From NCBI GenBank assembly GCA_934725855.1, contig CAKVCL010000002.1, positions 112,102 through 176,101 on the forward strand: a DNA stretch of 64,000 nucleotides, given 5' to 3'. Under the pieces are notes generated by a model. That model worked only from the letters and a program-made list of their open reading frames with translations, was not told the origin of the DNA and did no database searches. Below, piece after piece: positions 8,404-17,378 of this stretch (positions are counted from its first letter, which is position 1; each line of letters begins with the position of its first letter). This stretch comes from an uncultured Cellulosilyticum sp. GTDB lineage: Bacteria; Bacillota; Clostridia; Lachnospirales; Cellulosilyticaceae. Made by a program: the position numbers and the translations under genes.

Positions 8404-9684
8404 ATGTTAGATTTAAAATTCGTAAGGGAAAATCCAGAGATTGTTAAACAAAATATTAAAAACAAATTCCAAGATAGAAAACTTCCATTAGTTGATGAAG
8501 TCATTGCTTTAGATGTTGAAAACAGAACAGTCAAACAAGAAGCTGAAAAACTAAGAGCTGACCGTAATAAAATTTCTAAACAAATTGGTGCACTGATGGC
8601 ACAAGGCAAAAAAGAAGAAGCAGAAGAAGTAAAAAAACAAGTGACAGCAGAATCTGCTCGCCTTGAAGAATTATCTGCTAAAGAAACAGAACTTGAAGAA
8701 AAAATCAAAACCATTATGATGACCATTCCAAACATCATTGACCCAAGTGTACCAATTGGTAAAGATGACAGTGAAAATGTGGAGGTTCAAAGATATGGTG
8801 AACCTGTTGTGCCAGATTTTGAAATTCCATATCATGCAGAAATTATGGAAAAATTCAATGGTCTTGACCTAGATAGTGCTAGAAAAGTAGCAGGAAATGG
8901 ATTCTACTATTTAATGGGAGATATTGCTAGACTTCACTCAGCTGTTATTTCTTATGCAAGAGATTTCATGATTGATAGAGGATTTACTTATTGCATTCCA
9001 CCATATATGATTCGTAGCAACGTCGTGACTGGTGTAATGAGCTTTGATGAAATGGATGCTATGATGTATAAAATCGAAGGGGAAGACTTATACTTAATTG
9101 GTACAAGTGAACACTCTATGATTGGTAAATTCATTGATACTATTCTTCCAGAAGATTCATTACCACAAACCTTAACAAGCTATTCACCATGCTTTAGAAA
9201 AGAAAAAGGTGCACATGGTATTGAAGAAAGAGGTGTATATCGTATTCACCAATTTGAAAAACAAGAAATGATCGTTGTATGTAAACCAGAAGATAGCAAA
9301 ATGTGGTTTGATAAATTATGGCAAAACACCGTAGATTTATTCCGCTCATTAGATATTCCAGTAAGAACGCTTGAATGTTGTTCAGGAGATCTTGCTGACC
9401 TTAAAGTAAAATCTATTGATGTAGAAGCTTGGTCACCAAGACAACAAAAATACTTTGAAGTAGGAAGCTGCTCTAACTTAGGCGATGCTCAAGCACGTCG
9501 TCTTAAAATTCGTGTGAATGGAAAAGATGGACAAAAATATTTTGCCCATACACTTAATAATACAGTTGTAGCACCACCAAGAATGTTAATTGCCTTCTTA
9601 GAAAACAACTTAAATGCAGACGGAAGTGTGAGCATTCCAGAAGCACTTAGACCATATATGGGTGGCAAATCAGTGATTAAATAA
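8404..9684 (+). CDS. serS: Seryl-tRNA synthetase
   Basis: A 426-residue class II synthetase of full length. Residues 1-105 form the long coiled-coil arm that binds the serine tRNA variable loop (EAEKLRADRNKISKQIG and following helices). The catalytic domain shows motif 2 in CFRKEKGAHG and the following arginine region, and motif 3 in the C-terminal part with GQKYFAHTLNNTVVAPPRML. The enzyme charges tRNA-Ser in the cytoplasm. The gene follows a T-box leader and has a consensus GGAGGA ribosome binding site. It is closed by a hairpin 12 bases after the stop. Confidence 0.98.
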   Translation: MLDLKFVRENPEIVKQNIKNKFQDRKLPLVDEVIALDVENRTVKQEAEKLRADRNKISKQIGALMAQGKKEEAEEVKKQVTAESARLEELSAKETELEEKIKTIMMTIPNIIDPSVPIGKDDSENVEVQRYGEPVVPDFEIPYHAEIMEKFNGLDLDSARKVAGNGFYYLMGDIARLHSAVISYARDFMIDRGFTYCIPPYMIRSNVVTGVMSFDEMDAMMYKIEGEDLYLIGTSEHSMIGKFIDTILPEDSLPQTLTSYSPCFRKEKGAHGIEERGVYRIHQFEKQEMIVVCKPEDSKMWFDKLWQNTVDLFRSLDIPVRTLECCSGDLADLKVKSIDVEAWSPRQQKYFEVGSCSNLGDAQARRLKIRVNGKDGQKYFAHTLNNTVVAPPRMLIAFLENNLNADGSVSIPEALRPYMGGKSVIK

Positions 9685-9696
9685 TGCATGGTAAAT

Positions 9697-9745
9697 ATAA
9701 AGAGGGGGTTCTTGAAATGATTCACTTAAAGAACCTCCTCTTTAT
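9697..9745 (+). terminator. Terminator of serS
   Basis: A 17-bp stem (ataaagaggggg... / ...cctcctctttat, one G-U pair) has a 14-base loop. The downstream T-tract is weak. Confidence 0.7.
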
Positions 9746-9844
9746 AGTCTATTTCTGCATCTTTTTAAGCGTTACATAGAACTATATAATTATGGAAAAA
9801 AGTGATACAATCATATTAACAAAAGTAGTAGAAAAGAGGTTATT

Positions 9845-10384
9845 ATGAGATTACAAGATTTACTAAAAAGAGCAGATCAAAATAAAAATCAACCAGAACA
9901 CTTATTTAACATAGAGCATGATCAAAAGATACTACTCACAGAAGAAATGCTTAGGCAAATGCACCAAGCACTAGGTGGAACAGGAAGTTATAGAAAAAAG
10001 GATGTCATACAAGCTAGTCCAATTACCTTGCCAGAAGCATCTGAAGTACCAAGATTAGTAGCACACTTTATGAGTCAATTACAAATTTCTAAGCAGATGT
10101 TTCATCCTATTGAATATGCAGCCATTTGCCATAAAAGAATTTTAGAATTGTGTCCGTTTGAGGATAAGAATGAGGAAGTCGCTTTTCTTGTTCTCAACTT
10201 ATTATTAAGTCAAGCAGGATATCAATCTATCGTGATTAGAACAGAGGATCGAAAAACGTATGAGGAGGTTTTAATAAGAGCACAGCATCCTAGTCAACCA
10301 GACATTGATGGATTTTTTAAATTTATAGCAATGTGTGTCATTAGAAAGGAAGAAGATAATTTATTAAATGGTAATAAGGCTTAG
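9845..10384 (+). CDS. Fic-fold protein with degenerate active-site motif
   Basis: The 179-residue protein follows the Fic-domain pattern closely: LGGTGSYRKKDVIQ (residues 43-56), a LPEASEVPRLV helix entry, HPIEYAAICHKRILEL (87-102) and the post-motif helix FLVLNLLLSQAGY (114-126). The catalytic HPFxDGNGR motif reads C103-P-F-E-D-K-N-E-E. The nucleophile-activating His, the phosphate-binding Gly and the Arg are all replaced. It should not catalyse AMPylation by the usual mechanism and may act as a binding or regulatory pseudoenzyme. No operon partner is evident: a terminator lies upstream and a separate promoter downstream. The fold call is fairly sure; a role is unknown. Confidence 0.7.
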   Translation: MRLQDLLKRADQNKNQPEHLFNIEHDQKILLTEEMLRQMHQALGGTGSYRKKDVIQASPITLPEASEVPRLVAHFMSQLQISKQMFHPIEYAAICHKRILELCPFEDKNEEVAFLVLNLLLSQAGYQSIVIRTEDRKTYEEVLIRAQHPSQPDIDGFFKFIAMCVIRKEEDNLLNGNKA

Positions 10385-10402
10385 CATATTTAAAGTATAA
10401 TT

Positions 10403-10430
10403 TTGAAATAGTATGAATACATGTTAAAAT
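10403..10430 (+). promoter_or_regulatory. Possible promoter of the GGDEF gene
   Basis: TTGAAA, 16 bases, TAAAAT, ending about 50 bases before the chosen start. Confidence 0.35.
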
Positions 10431-10482
10431 GAGCTATAGAAAAATGACAAAGTAAAGCAACTTAGTGAGAGGGGGCAAAGCG

Positions 10483-12060
10483 ATGCAATATATTTATGTA
10501 AAAATGCAAATAGCTTGTTTATGCTTTATTGGATATTTAACAATTAACTATCTTTTAAATAAGCGAATACGTACCTATTCCAGCAAAGTATATTTTATGA
10601 TGTTATGGGCATGTATTTTTAACTTATTATTAGACATTGCTAGTGTTAGTACATTATATTTATATCCAGATACTTCCAATATGGTTAATGAAGTGGTTAC
10701 ACGAGTATTTATTGTAAGCGTTGATGTGTTTATGGCACTTATTGCGATTTATTTGATTAATCTTATAACCATAGATCAGAAGATGCCTAGTGAGAGAGCA
10801 TGGCTTGCTATTGTTCCCCTATTGCTAGTAGTAGCAATGTGTTTTACAGATCAATTAGCGTATCATGTAGAAAAGGACTATGGTTATTCTTATGGTCCAA
10901 TTGCAAATGTATGTTATATAGCAGTAGTGGTTTATTTAGGGTCAGTCATTTATTATCTAAAGAAAAATATAGCGTCTATTAACTCCAAAGTTAAGAAAAC
11001 CACCATTGAGTGTATTGCCATATGTATCATAATAATGGTTTTACAAAAATTTTATCCACAACTGCTTGTTTCTGGATTAGCTACTACACTATGTACTTTT
11101 AGTATTTATATCGGGATAGAAAATCCCAACTTCTTTTTAGAAAATCAATTTAATTTTTTTAATGATTTTGCTTTTATTACAGTATTAAAGGACAAGATAT
11201 GTAAAAACGATCCTTTTTCTGTTTTAGTAGTTATGCTGGGCAATATAGAGGATATTAGAGAGGAATATGGAGCGAGTGTTGAACGACAGCTCTATGAAAT
11301 GGTAGAGAGCTATTTACATAGTTTTATGAAAGATGGAGTGTACCTGTATAACACGAATACTTTAACGGGCGTTGCAGCCAATAATGATGTGATGGCAACT
11401 TATATTGAACAGATAAAAAGCAGATTTGCAAGTGTATGGAAAGTGGAACAAAAAGGAATTCTATTAAATGCACAAGTGGAGTGCATTGATGTGGATAAGG
11501 ATGTAACAAGCGTTGAGTATATTAAAAACAGAATCATTGAAATGCAAATAGATATTAAACATAAAAAGTTGTATACAGATAATTTATTAGGAATTCGTAA
11601 CCGAAATGGTTTTGAAAGTGATATGGAGGTTATTTCCCCGAATCGTTATAAATATGAATCTTTATGTTATATAACTATCGATGTTAATAATTTGAAGGTT
11701 GTTAATGATCAATATGGGCATGATGCGGGTGATGAGCTTTTGCAAAATTGTGTTAATATAATTGGTAAGGCACTAGAAGATCAAGGAACACTTTATCGCT
11801 TAGGTGGAGATGAACTTGGCATTTTACTTATCAATAAGCGGAATGTTGAAATTAGTGATTTATTGGTTAAAATTGAAGAAGTAAGAAAACAAGAAAATCA
11901 GAATAAAACACATCCTGTAAGCTTTGCTTTGGGATATGCTTATTTTGATGGTAGTCGAGATGACTCTTTACATGAAATGGTTAAAAGAGCAGATAAGATG
12001 ATGTATGGCAATAAAATAGAAATGAAAAAACAAATGAAAGAAATGCAAACGACTAGATAG
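10483..12060 (+). CDS. Membrane GGDEF-domain protein (putative diguanylate cyclase)
   Basis: About 525 residues. The first 220 hold six or seven hydrophobic segments, giving a membrane sensor domain. A linker domain of about 150 residues follows, then a C-terminal GGDEF domain with ITIDVNNLKVVNDQYGHDAG and RLGGDELGILL. The signature is GGDEL instead of GGDEF or GGEEF, and the upstream RxxD inhibitory site is absent. Activity is therefore plausible but not certain. The start is placed at the ATG at 10483, which has GAGAGGGGG at the right distance; an in-frame GTG at 10465 overlaps that site and is unlikely. The signal sensed is unknown. No EAL domain or c-di-GMP riboswitch was seen nearby. Confidence 0.85.
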   Translation: MQYIYVKMQIACLCFIGYLTINYLLNKRIRTYSSKVYFMMLWACIFNLLLDIASVSTLYLYPDTSNMVNEVVTRVFIVSVDVFMALIAIYLINLITIDQKMPSERAWLAIVPLLLVVAMCFTDQLAYHVEKDYGYSYGPIANVCYIAVVVYLGSVIYYLKKNIASINSKVKKTTIECIAICIIIMVLQKFYPQLLVSGLATTLCTFSIYIGIENPNFFLENQFNFFNDFAFITVLKDKICKNDPFSVLVVMLGNIEDIREEYGASVERQLYEMVESYLHSFMKDGVYLYNTNTLTGVAANNDVMATYIEQIKSRFASVWKVEQKGILLNAQVECIDVDKDVTSVEYIKNRIIEMQIDIKHKKLYTDNLLGIRNRNGFESDMEVISPNRYKYESLCYITIDVNNLKVVNDQYGHDAGDELLQNCVNIIGKALEDQGTLYRLGGDELGILLINKRNVEISDLLVKIEEVRKQENQNKTHPVSFALGYAYFDGSRDDSLHEMVKRADKMMYGNKIEMKKQMKEMQTTR

Positions 12061-12094
12061 TTATAGGACATTTTTTGTAATAGGAGAGAACGAG

Positions 12095-13879
12095 ATGGAT
12101 ACAAATGGAAAAATAGCTGCTTTACGTGAAATAATGAAGCAGGAAGGGATTAAAGCTTATATTATTCCTAGTAATGATCCACATATGAGTGAATATGTTT
12201 CAGAGCACTGGAAAAGTAGAGCTTATTTTTCAGGATTCACAGGTTCAGCAGGGACATTAGTTGTGACAGACAAAAGTAGTGGATTGTGGACAGATGGTAG
12301 ATATTATATTCAAGCAGAAGCACAACTTGCAGAAAGTGAAATTCAGTTATTTAAAATGGGTGAAAAATCTGTACCAGGTTTTATAGAATATTTGGTTCAA
12401 GAAATGAAAGCTGGTAGTGCAGTAGGTTTGGATGGCAAATTATTTTCAGTAGCAACGATTAAAAGCATGGAAAAAGCCTTTAAGAAGAAAAAGTTAACAC
12501 TAAAGTCTAATTTGGACTTAGTGGAGCGTGTTTGGAAAGATAGACCAACTGAAGTATTAACATCAGTATATTGGCATGATTTATGTTTTACAGGGCGTTC
12601 TTGTAAAGAAAAACTAATGGCTGTTAGAGAAGAACTGAAACGAAGACATGCAGATGCCTATGTTATTAGTGAATTAGCAAGTATTGCATGGCTGTTTAAT
12701 ATTAGAGCTAATGATATTTGTTATAATCCTATGGTGATCGCTTATGCCCATATTACTTTAGAGAAAGCTTATTTGTGTATTGAAACTTCAAGACTTTCTT
12801 TAGAGGTTAGTATGAAGCTAAAAGCTGAAGGGGTGGAAATTAGAAGGTATCACGAAATAGAGAATATCCTCAAATCCATTAATAAGCCGACCAAAGTATT
12901 TTGCTCGGCGCATACGTTAAACTATGATTTATATCGTTTACTTGAGAAAAATTTATCCGTTAAAATAATTGAAGGCGAAGAAATCATTATCGATTTAAAG
13001 GCTATTAAAAATGAAGTAGAAATTCAAAATATAAGAATAGCACATATTAAGGATGGATGTGCATTAGTCCAGTTTATGGTTGACTTTGAAAGAAGGATGA
13101 AAAGTAGTCATACTGTAACAGAATATGATTTAGTGAGTATGCTTAAAGAAGCGAGAGGAAAGCAAGCACACAATGTAGGAGAAAGCTTTGCTTCTATTAT
13201 TGCTTATAAAGAAAATGCTGCCATGATGCACTATGCGCCAACTAGTCAGCAACATAAGGTATTAAACGAATCAGGTATGCTACTCATTGACAGTGGTGGA
13301 CAATATTTAGAGGGAACCACAGATATTACAAGGACTTTTGCATTAGGTGAAGTGACGAATGAAGAAAAAAGACATTACACATTAGTTCTTAAATCACATA
13401 TAGCGATGGCAAAAGCTATTTTTATGGAGGGCAGTACAGGTGGAAACCTAGACATTCTTGCAAGAGAACCCATTTGGTCAGAAGGAATAGATTATAAATG
13501 TGGAACAGGTCATGGCGTAGGATTTATGCTAGGCGTTCATGAAGGCCCACAAAGTTTAAGAATGACGAATCATGTACCATTAAAGCCAGGCATGCTCATT
13601 ACTAATGAGCCAGGCATTTATATAGAAGGTAAACATGGCATAAGAACAGAGAATATTTTACTAGTAAAGCCTTATAAAGAAACTGAGTATGGAAAGTTTT
13701 ATCAGTTTGAAACGGTCACTTATTTTCCAATTGATACAGCTCCAATTGATTTAGATTTATTGACCTTTGAAGAAAAAGAGTGGCTCAATCAGTATCATAC
13801 ACTAGTATATGATAGATTATCGCCATTTTTAAGAGATGAAGCATTACAGTGGTTAACCGTGCATACAAGACCAATATAA
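12095..13879 (+). CDS. Xaa-Pro aminopeptidase, M24B family
   Basis: The 594-residue three-domain protein matches the long M24B aminopeptidase P type. There are two creatinase-like N-terminal domains (WKSRAYFSGFTGSAGTLVVT near residue 40) and a pita-bread catalytic domain. Dinuclear metal ligands are visible as Asp in LLIDSGGQY and TTDITRTFALG, His in GHGVGFMLGVHEGP, and Glu in TNEPGIY and TENILLV. It releases N-terminal residues from peptides with proline at position 2, in the cytoplasm. It follows the GGDEF gene after 34 bases with an AGGAGA ribosome binding site, so co-transcription is possible, but a functional link is not evident. Confidence 0.95.
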   Translation: MDTNGKIAALREIMKQEGIKAYIIPSNDPHMSEYVSEHWKSRAYFSGFTGSAGTLVVTDKSSGLWTDGRYYIQAEAQLAESEIQLFKMGEKSVPGFIEYLVQEMKAGSAVGLDGKLFSVATIKSMEKAFKKKKLTLKSNLDLVERVWKDRPTEVLTSVYWHDLCFTGRSCKEKLMAVREELKRRHADAYVISELASIAWLFNIRANDICYNPMVIAYAHITLEKAYLCIETSRLSLEVSMKLKAEGVEIRRYHEIENILKSINKPTKVFCSAHTLNYDLYRLLEKNLSVKIIEGEEIIIDLKAIKNEVEIQNIRIAHIKDGCALVQFMVDFERRMKSSHTVTEYDLVSMLKEARGKQAHNVGESFASIIAYKENAAMMHYAPTSQQHKVLNESGMLLIDSGGQYLEGTTDITRTFALGEVTNEEKRHYTLVLKSHIAMAKAIFMEGSTGGNLDILAREPIWSEGIDYKCGTGHGVGFMLGVHEGPQSLRMTNHVPLKPGMLITNEPGIYIEGKHGIRTENILLVKPYKETEYGKFYQFETVTYFPIDTAPIDLDLLTFEEKEWLNQYHTLVYDRLSPFLRDEALQWLTVHTRPI

Positions 13880-13987
13880 TTTGGTAAAATAGAAGTATGA
13901 AATAAAGGACTTAGGTGAACATGACATCTAAGCAAAAAGAATCAATAAGATGAATGAAACCATTTGATAAGTTAATGGAGGAAATGG

Positions 13988-14440
13988 ATGCAAAATGTAA
14001 TTATGGTCTATACGGATGGTGGCGCTAGAGGAAATGGAAAAGAGGATTGTAAAGCAGCTTGGGCTTATACATTAACTTATGGGGCACACTATAAAGAAGA
14101 TGCGAAGGCTTGTTATGGCGCGACTAATAATCAGATGGAAATGACGGCTATTATTATGGCACTTAGTGCGATTAAAAATAAGAAACTGCCAATTAGAGTG
14201 CATAGTGATTCGGCATACTGTATTAATGGCATTACATCATGGATTCATGGTTGGAAGAAAAAAGGCTGGGTGAATTCAAAAAAAGAGCCTGTAGAAAATA
14301 AAGAATTGTGGATGAAGATGGATACCCTAGTGAATGAATGTGAGGATATTAAGTTTATTAAAGTAAAAGGGCATGCAGATGTTGCCGGGAATATTAGAGT
14401 AGATGCGCTTGTCAATGAGGCAATGGACCAATTAGAATAA
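13988..14440 (+). CDS. rnhA: Ribonuclease HI
   Basis: The 150-residue enzyme cleaves RNA in RNA-DNA hybrids. The DEDD residues are visible: Asp in VYTDGGARGNG, Glu in NNQMEMTAII, Asp in HSDSAYCING and Asp in GNIRVDALVNEA, with the flexible-loop His in KGHADVAGN. The basic WIHGWKKKGW stretch is the usual handle region. The start ATG is preceded by AATGGAGGAA. It is closed by a strong terminator. Confidence 0.96.
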   Translation: MQNVIMVYTDGGARGNGKEDCKAAWAYTLTYGAHYKEDAKACYGATNNQMEMTAIIMALSAIKNKKLPIRVHSDSAYCINGITSWIHGWKKKGWVNSKKEPVENKELWMKMDTLVNECEDIKFIKVKGHADVAGNIRVDALVNEAMDQLE

Positions 14441-14443
14441 GAG

Positions 14444-14490
14444 AAACAAAGACCTAGCTACTATGGGATAATAGCTAGGTCTTTGTTTAT
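14444..14490 (+). terminator. Terminator of rnhA
   Basis: A perfect 17-bp stem (aaacaaagacctagcta / tagctaggtctttgttt) with an 11-base loop. The 3' arm ends in TTTGTTTAT. Confidence 0.85.
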
Positions 14491-14540
14491 ATGTATAAAG
14501 AAAAGGACAAAATTTGTGCCTTGTAGCACCCTTTGGAGTT

Positions 14541-14582
14541 TCATGCTAAGTGAAATCAAAAAGAGTGCTTCACTTAGCATGA
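14541..14582. repeat. Perfect 14-bp inverted repeat between rnhA and glgB
   Basis: The arms tcatgctaagtgaa and ttcacttagcatga are separated by 14 bases. No T-tract follows, so it is not an obvious terminator. It could be an operator or RNA stem. The rest of the 386-base gap (14441-14826) is AT-rich, with the rnhA terminator and a possible glgB promoter. Confidence 0.6.
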
Positions 14583-14668
14583 TGAAGTATAATGATTTAA
14601 ATATGTATGTATTGTTTGGATGAATTAAATATACCATGCAATTTTATGAATGTCAACAAAAATGATAA

Positions 14669-14697
14669 TTGTTTTCAAAATAAATACACAGTAATAT
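14669..14697 (+). promoter_or_regulatory. Possible promoter of glgB
   Basis: TTGTTT, 17 bases, TAATAT, about 130 bases before the glgB start. A modest match. Confidence 0.3.
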
Positions 14698-14826
14698 GAA
14701 GTAATGATTCATAAAACAATAGAAATTTGTATTTTTACATATACGAGAAGCAAAAATTAGCTTAAAATAGAAGAGAAAGAATGAATAAATAAAGGCAATA
14801 ATAGAGGTGGAAACGGGGGAATCTGA

Positions 14827-16752
14827 ATGAATTTAAATGATTTTTATAGTGGAAATGCATTTGATGCCTATGAATATTTTGGAGCACATATAGATGAGCA
14901 AGGGGTTACGTTTAGAGTGTATGCCCCAAATGCAAAGGGGATTGCCTTAATTGGGGAATTTAATGGCTGGCAGGGCGAATCCATGAATAGAGAAGGCCAA
15001 AGTGGCATTTATAGTTTATATTGTCCAAATGCACAAAAAGGACAGATGTATAAATATCGCATTTATCAACAAGATGGTGGAGTAGTTGAACATAGTGATC
15101 CTTATGGCTTTGGGATGGAGCTTAGACCTAATTGTGCTTCTATCATTGTGGATTTAAATGAGCATCAGTTTAAGGATGATTTATGGATGGAGCAAAGAGA
15201 TTTAAACTATGATCGCCCACTGAACATATATGAGGTTCATTTAGGCTCATGGAAAACAAATCCTGAAGATGAAAACGGTTGGTATCGTTATAGTGAATTA
15301 GCAGATAAGCTGATTCCTTATGTAAAAGAAAATGGTTATACTCATATAGAAGTGTTGCCATTAAGTGAACATCCAGCAGACTGCTCTTGGGGATATCAAA
15401 TTACAGGATTTTTTAGTCCAACTTCAAGGTATGGCACGGCAAAAGAACTCAAAGAATTTATAGATAAATGCCATCAAGCAGGAATAGGGTTGATCATGGA
15501 TTTTGTGCCTGTTCATTTTGCAATGGATTATTATGCATTAGCTAATTTTGATGGTAGTAGCTTGTATGAATATCCTGCTTCTGACGTTAGTCAAAGTGAA
15601 TGGGGATCTTGCAACTTTATTCATTCAAGAGGGGAAGTCTGTAGCTTTTTGCAATCATCAGCAAATTATTGGTTAAAAGAATTTCATTTTGATGGGTTAC
15701 GTATGGATGCCATAAGTAATGCGCTTTATTGGATGGGAGATCCAAATAGAGGGGTAAACGGATGTACGGTTAAGTTTATAAAGACAATGAATGCTGGTTT
15801 ACACCGTATGCATCCAACAGCAATGTTAATTGCAGAAGATTCAACCTCCTTTTTAAAAGTAACGGCACCAGTAGAATATGAAGGATTAGGATTTAACTAT
15901 AAATGGGACATGGGTTGGATGAATGATACGTTAGATTATATGAGAACGCCTCCAGAGGAACGGCCACAGCATTATCATAAATTAACGTTTTCTATGATGT
16001 ATTTTTATAATGAAAATTATTTATTACCATTTTCTCATGATGAGGTTGTACATGGCAAAGCAACTATTATGCAGAAAATGTGGGGGCAGTATGAAGATAA
16101 GTTTAAGCAATGTAAAGCCTTATATGCGTACATGTATACCCATCCAGGTAAAAAACTAAACTTTATGGGAAATGAAATTGGTCAATTTAGAGAGTGGGAC
16201 GAAACTAGAGAGCAAGATTGGGATTTATTAAAATATCCAAAACATGATTCTTTCCATGAATATGTGAAAGCGTTAAATAAACTATATTCTTTGGAACCAG
16301 CATTTAGTGAGGGAGAATATAATAGTGAAAACTTTAGATGGTTAGAAGTTAATGGAGTGGCAGAATGTGTTTACATTTATCAAAGAAGTAACAAAGGAAG
16401 TCACTATGAAGGAAAAACCTACATTATTGCATTAAACTTCTCAAATAACGCGTATACAACTTATAAATTTGGAGTAGACCAAGAAATTACAATGAGAGAA
16501 GTGTTAAATAGTGATTATGATATATATGGTGGAGAGACAGTTGACGGAAAACATGCTACCTATAAAACTCAAGTATCTGCTATAGGGGAGCATCCATATT
16601 TCATGGACATTAGCTTAGCACCATTTTCGGCAAAGATTTTTGAAGTAGTGGATAATGAGAAATGTGTTAATCAGATACATAAGAGTGAGGAAAAAAACAT
16701 AACAAAAAGCGTATCTAAGAAAAGAGATAAATTAAGACGCAGAAATAAATAA
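14827..16752 (+). CDS. glgB: 1,4-alpha-glucan branching enzyme (GH13)
   Basis: The 641-residue enzyme introduces alpha-1,6 branches into glycogen. A CBM48 domain lies at about residues 15-105 (RVYAPNAKGIALIGEFNGW). The GH13 barrel shows all four conserved regions: DFVPVHF, FDGLRMDAISN with the nucleophile Asp, IAEDST with the acid/base Glu, and LPFSHDEVVHG. A C-terminal beta domain follows, then a lysine/arginine-rich tail of about 20 residues beyond the normal end. A GTGGAAACGGGGG ribosome binding region precedes the ATG. It works with glgA 12 kb upstream; the two are not in one operon here. Confidence 0.97.
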   Translation: MNLNDFYSGNAFDAYEYFGAHIDEQGVTFRVYAPNAKGIALIGEFNGWQGESMNREGQSGIYSLYCPNAQKGQMYKYRIYQQDGGVVEHSDPYGFGMELRPNCASIIVDLNEHQFKDDLWMEQRDLNYDRPLNIYEVHLGSWKTNPEDENGWYRYSELADKLIPYVKENGYTHIEVLPLSEHPADCSWGYQITGFFSPTSRYGTAKELKEFIDKCHQAGIGLIMDFVPVHFAMDYYALANFDGSSLYEYPASDVSQSEWGSCNFIHSRGEVCSFLQSSANYWLKEFHFDGLRMDAISNALYWMGDPNRGVNGCTVKFIKTMNAGLHRMHPTAMLIAEDSTSFLKVTAPVEYEGLGFNYKWDMGWMNDTLDYMRTPPEERPQHYHKLTFSMMYFYNENYLLPFSHDEVVHGKATIMQKMWGQYEDKFKQCKALYAYMYTHPGKKLNFMGNEIGQFREWDETREQDWDLLKYPKHDSFHEYVKALNKLYSLEPAFSEGEYNSENFRWLEVNGVAECVYIYQRSNKGSHYEGKTYIIALNFSNNAYTTYKFGVDQEITMREVLNSDYDIYGGETVDGKHATYKTQVSAIGEHPYFMDISLAPFSAKIFEVVDNEKCVNQIHKSEEKNITKSVSKKRDKLRRRNK

Positions 16753-16753
16753 A

Positions 16754-16799
16754 TCATAAAAAAGTTGATGTCCTACAGGAGATCAACTTTTTTATGATT
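16754..16799. terminator. Bidirectional terminator after glgB
   Basis: A perfect stem (tcataaaaaagttgat / atcaacttttttatga) with internal A6 and T6 tracts works in both directions between convergent genes. Confidence 0.85.
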
Positions 16800-16806
16800 A
16801 TTAACG

Positions 16807-17217
16807 CTAAAATAGTCTATGGTGAATAGGAGGCTCATTGAAAAAAAAGGAACGAATCCAATCGTCTAGGTAAATAGCTGGAAGAGAAAGAAAAAACCAA
16901 ATAAGAGAAAAGGGCAAGCAAACTTGACCTAGTATATTTATAGGAAGATGGCTATAATTCCAAATATTTAATTTTAGACCTAAATTTAAGATGGTTCCTG
17001 CTATAAACTCTAATGCAGTTATAAGAACTGCACTCATAAGCATTTGTTTGTAAAGGGGGAGCGTATAAAAAGAATCAATAAGCCCAATGAGAATAAAGCA
17101 AATACCACCTAATATACCCATTGTCCAATGTGTACTGCCATTAAAGATTGTTTCAATGAGCATATAAATCAGTCCGCCAACGCAAAAAATAAAAAAGTAT
17201 TTAAAAATATTTTTCAT
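16807..17217 (-). CDS. Membrane protein, putative ABC-transporter type IV (CmpB-like)
   Basis: About 136 residues with four hydrophobic segments: FKYFFIFCVGGLIYMLIET, GGICFILIGLI, a central ALEFIAGTILNLGL and FSLIWFFLSLPAIYL. The order, including IETIFNG near the first helix and a conserved EFIAG, matches the family named putative ABC-transporter type IV in Clostridia; no transport function is shown. I start it at the ATG at 17217, which has GAGG six bases upstream. The longer frame would need a TTG at 17253 without a good site. It is convergent with glgB. Confidence 0.7.
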   Translation of the reverse strand: MKNIFKYFFIFCVGGLIYMLIETIFNGSTHWTMGILGGICFILIGLIDSFYTLPLYKQMLMSAVLITALEFIAGTILNLGLKLNIWNYSHLPINILGQVCLPFSLIWFFLSLPAIYLDDWIRSFFFNEPPIHHRLF

Positions 17218-17378
17218 AAGTACCTCATCAATTGATCGTTCATTTAACTCCAATTAGTATGAGCATGGGATTAATAAAATATGTGTTGATAATTTTCTAT
17301 TTCGTAGTGCATTGTTTTAGAGTATATTATAGATAGAACACAATATAAAGGAAGTTTTAGTTAGGTGGAGGAATACAT

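Noticed and set aside
8385-8738. Minus-strand frame across the serS start
   Set aside because: It is antisense to the coiled-coil arm of SerRS and would begin inside that gene; no independent support.
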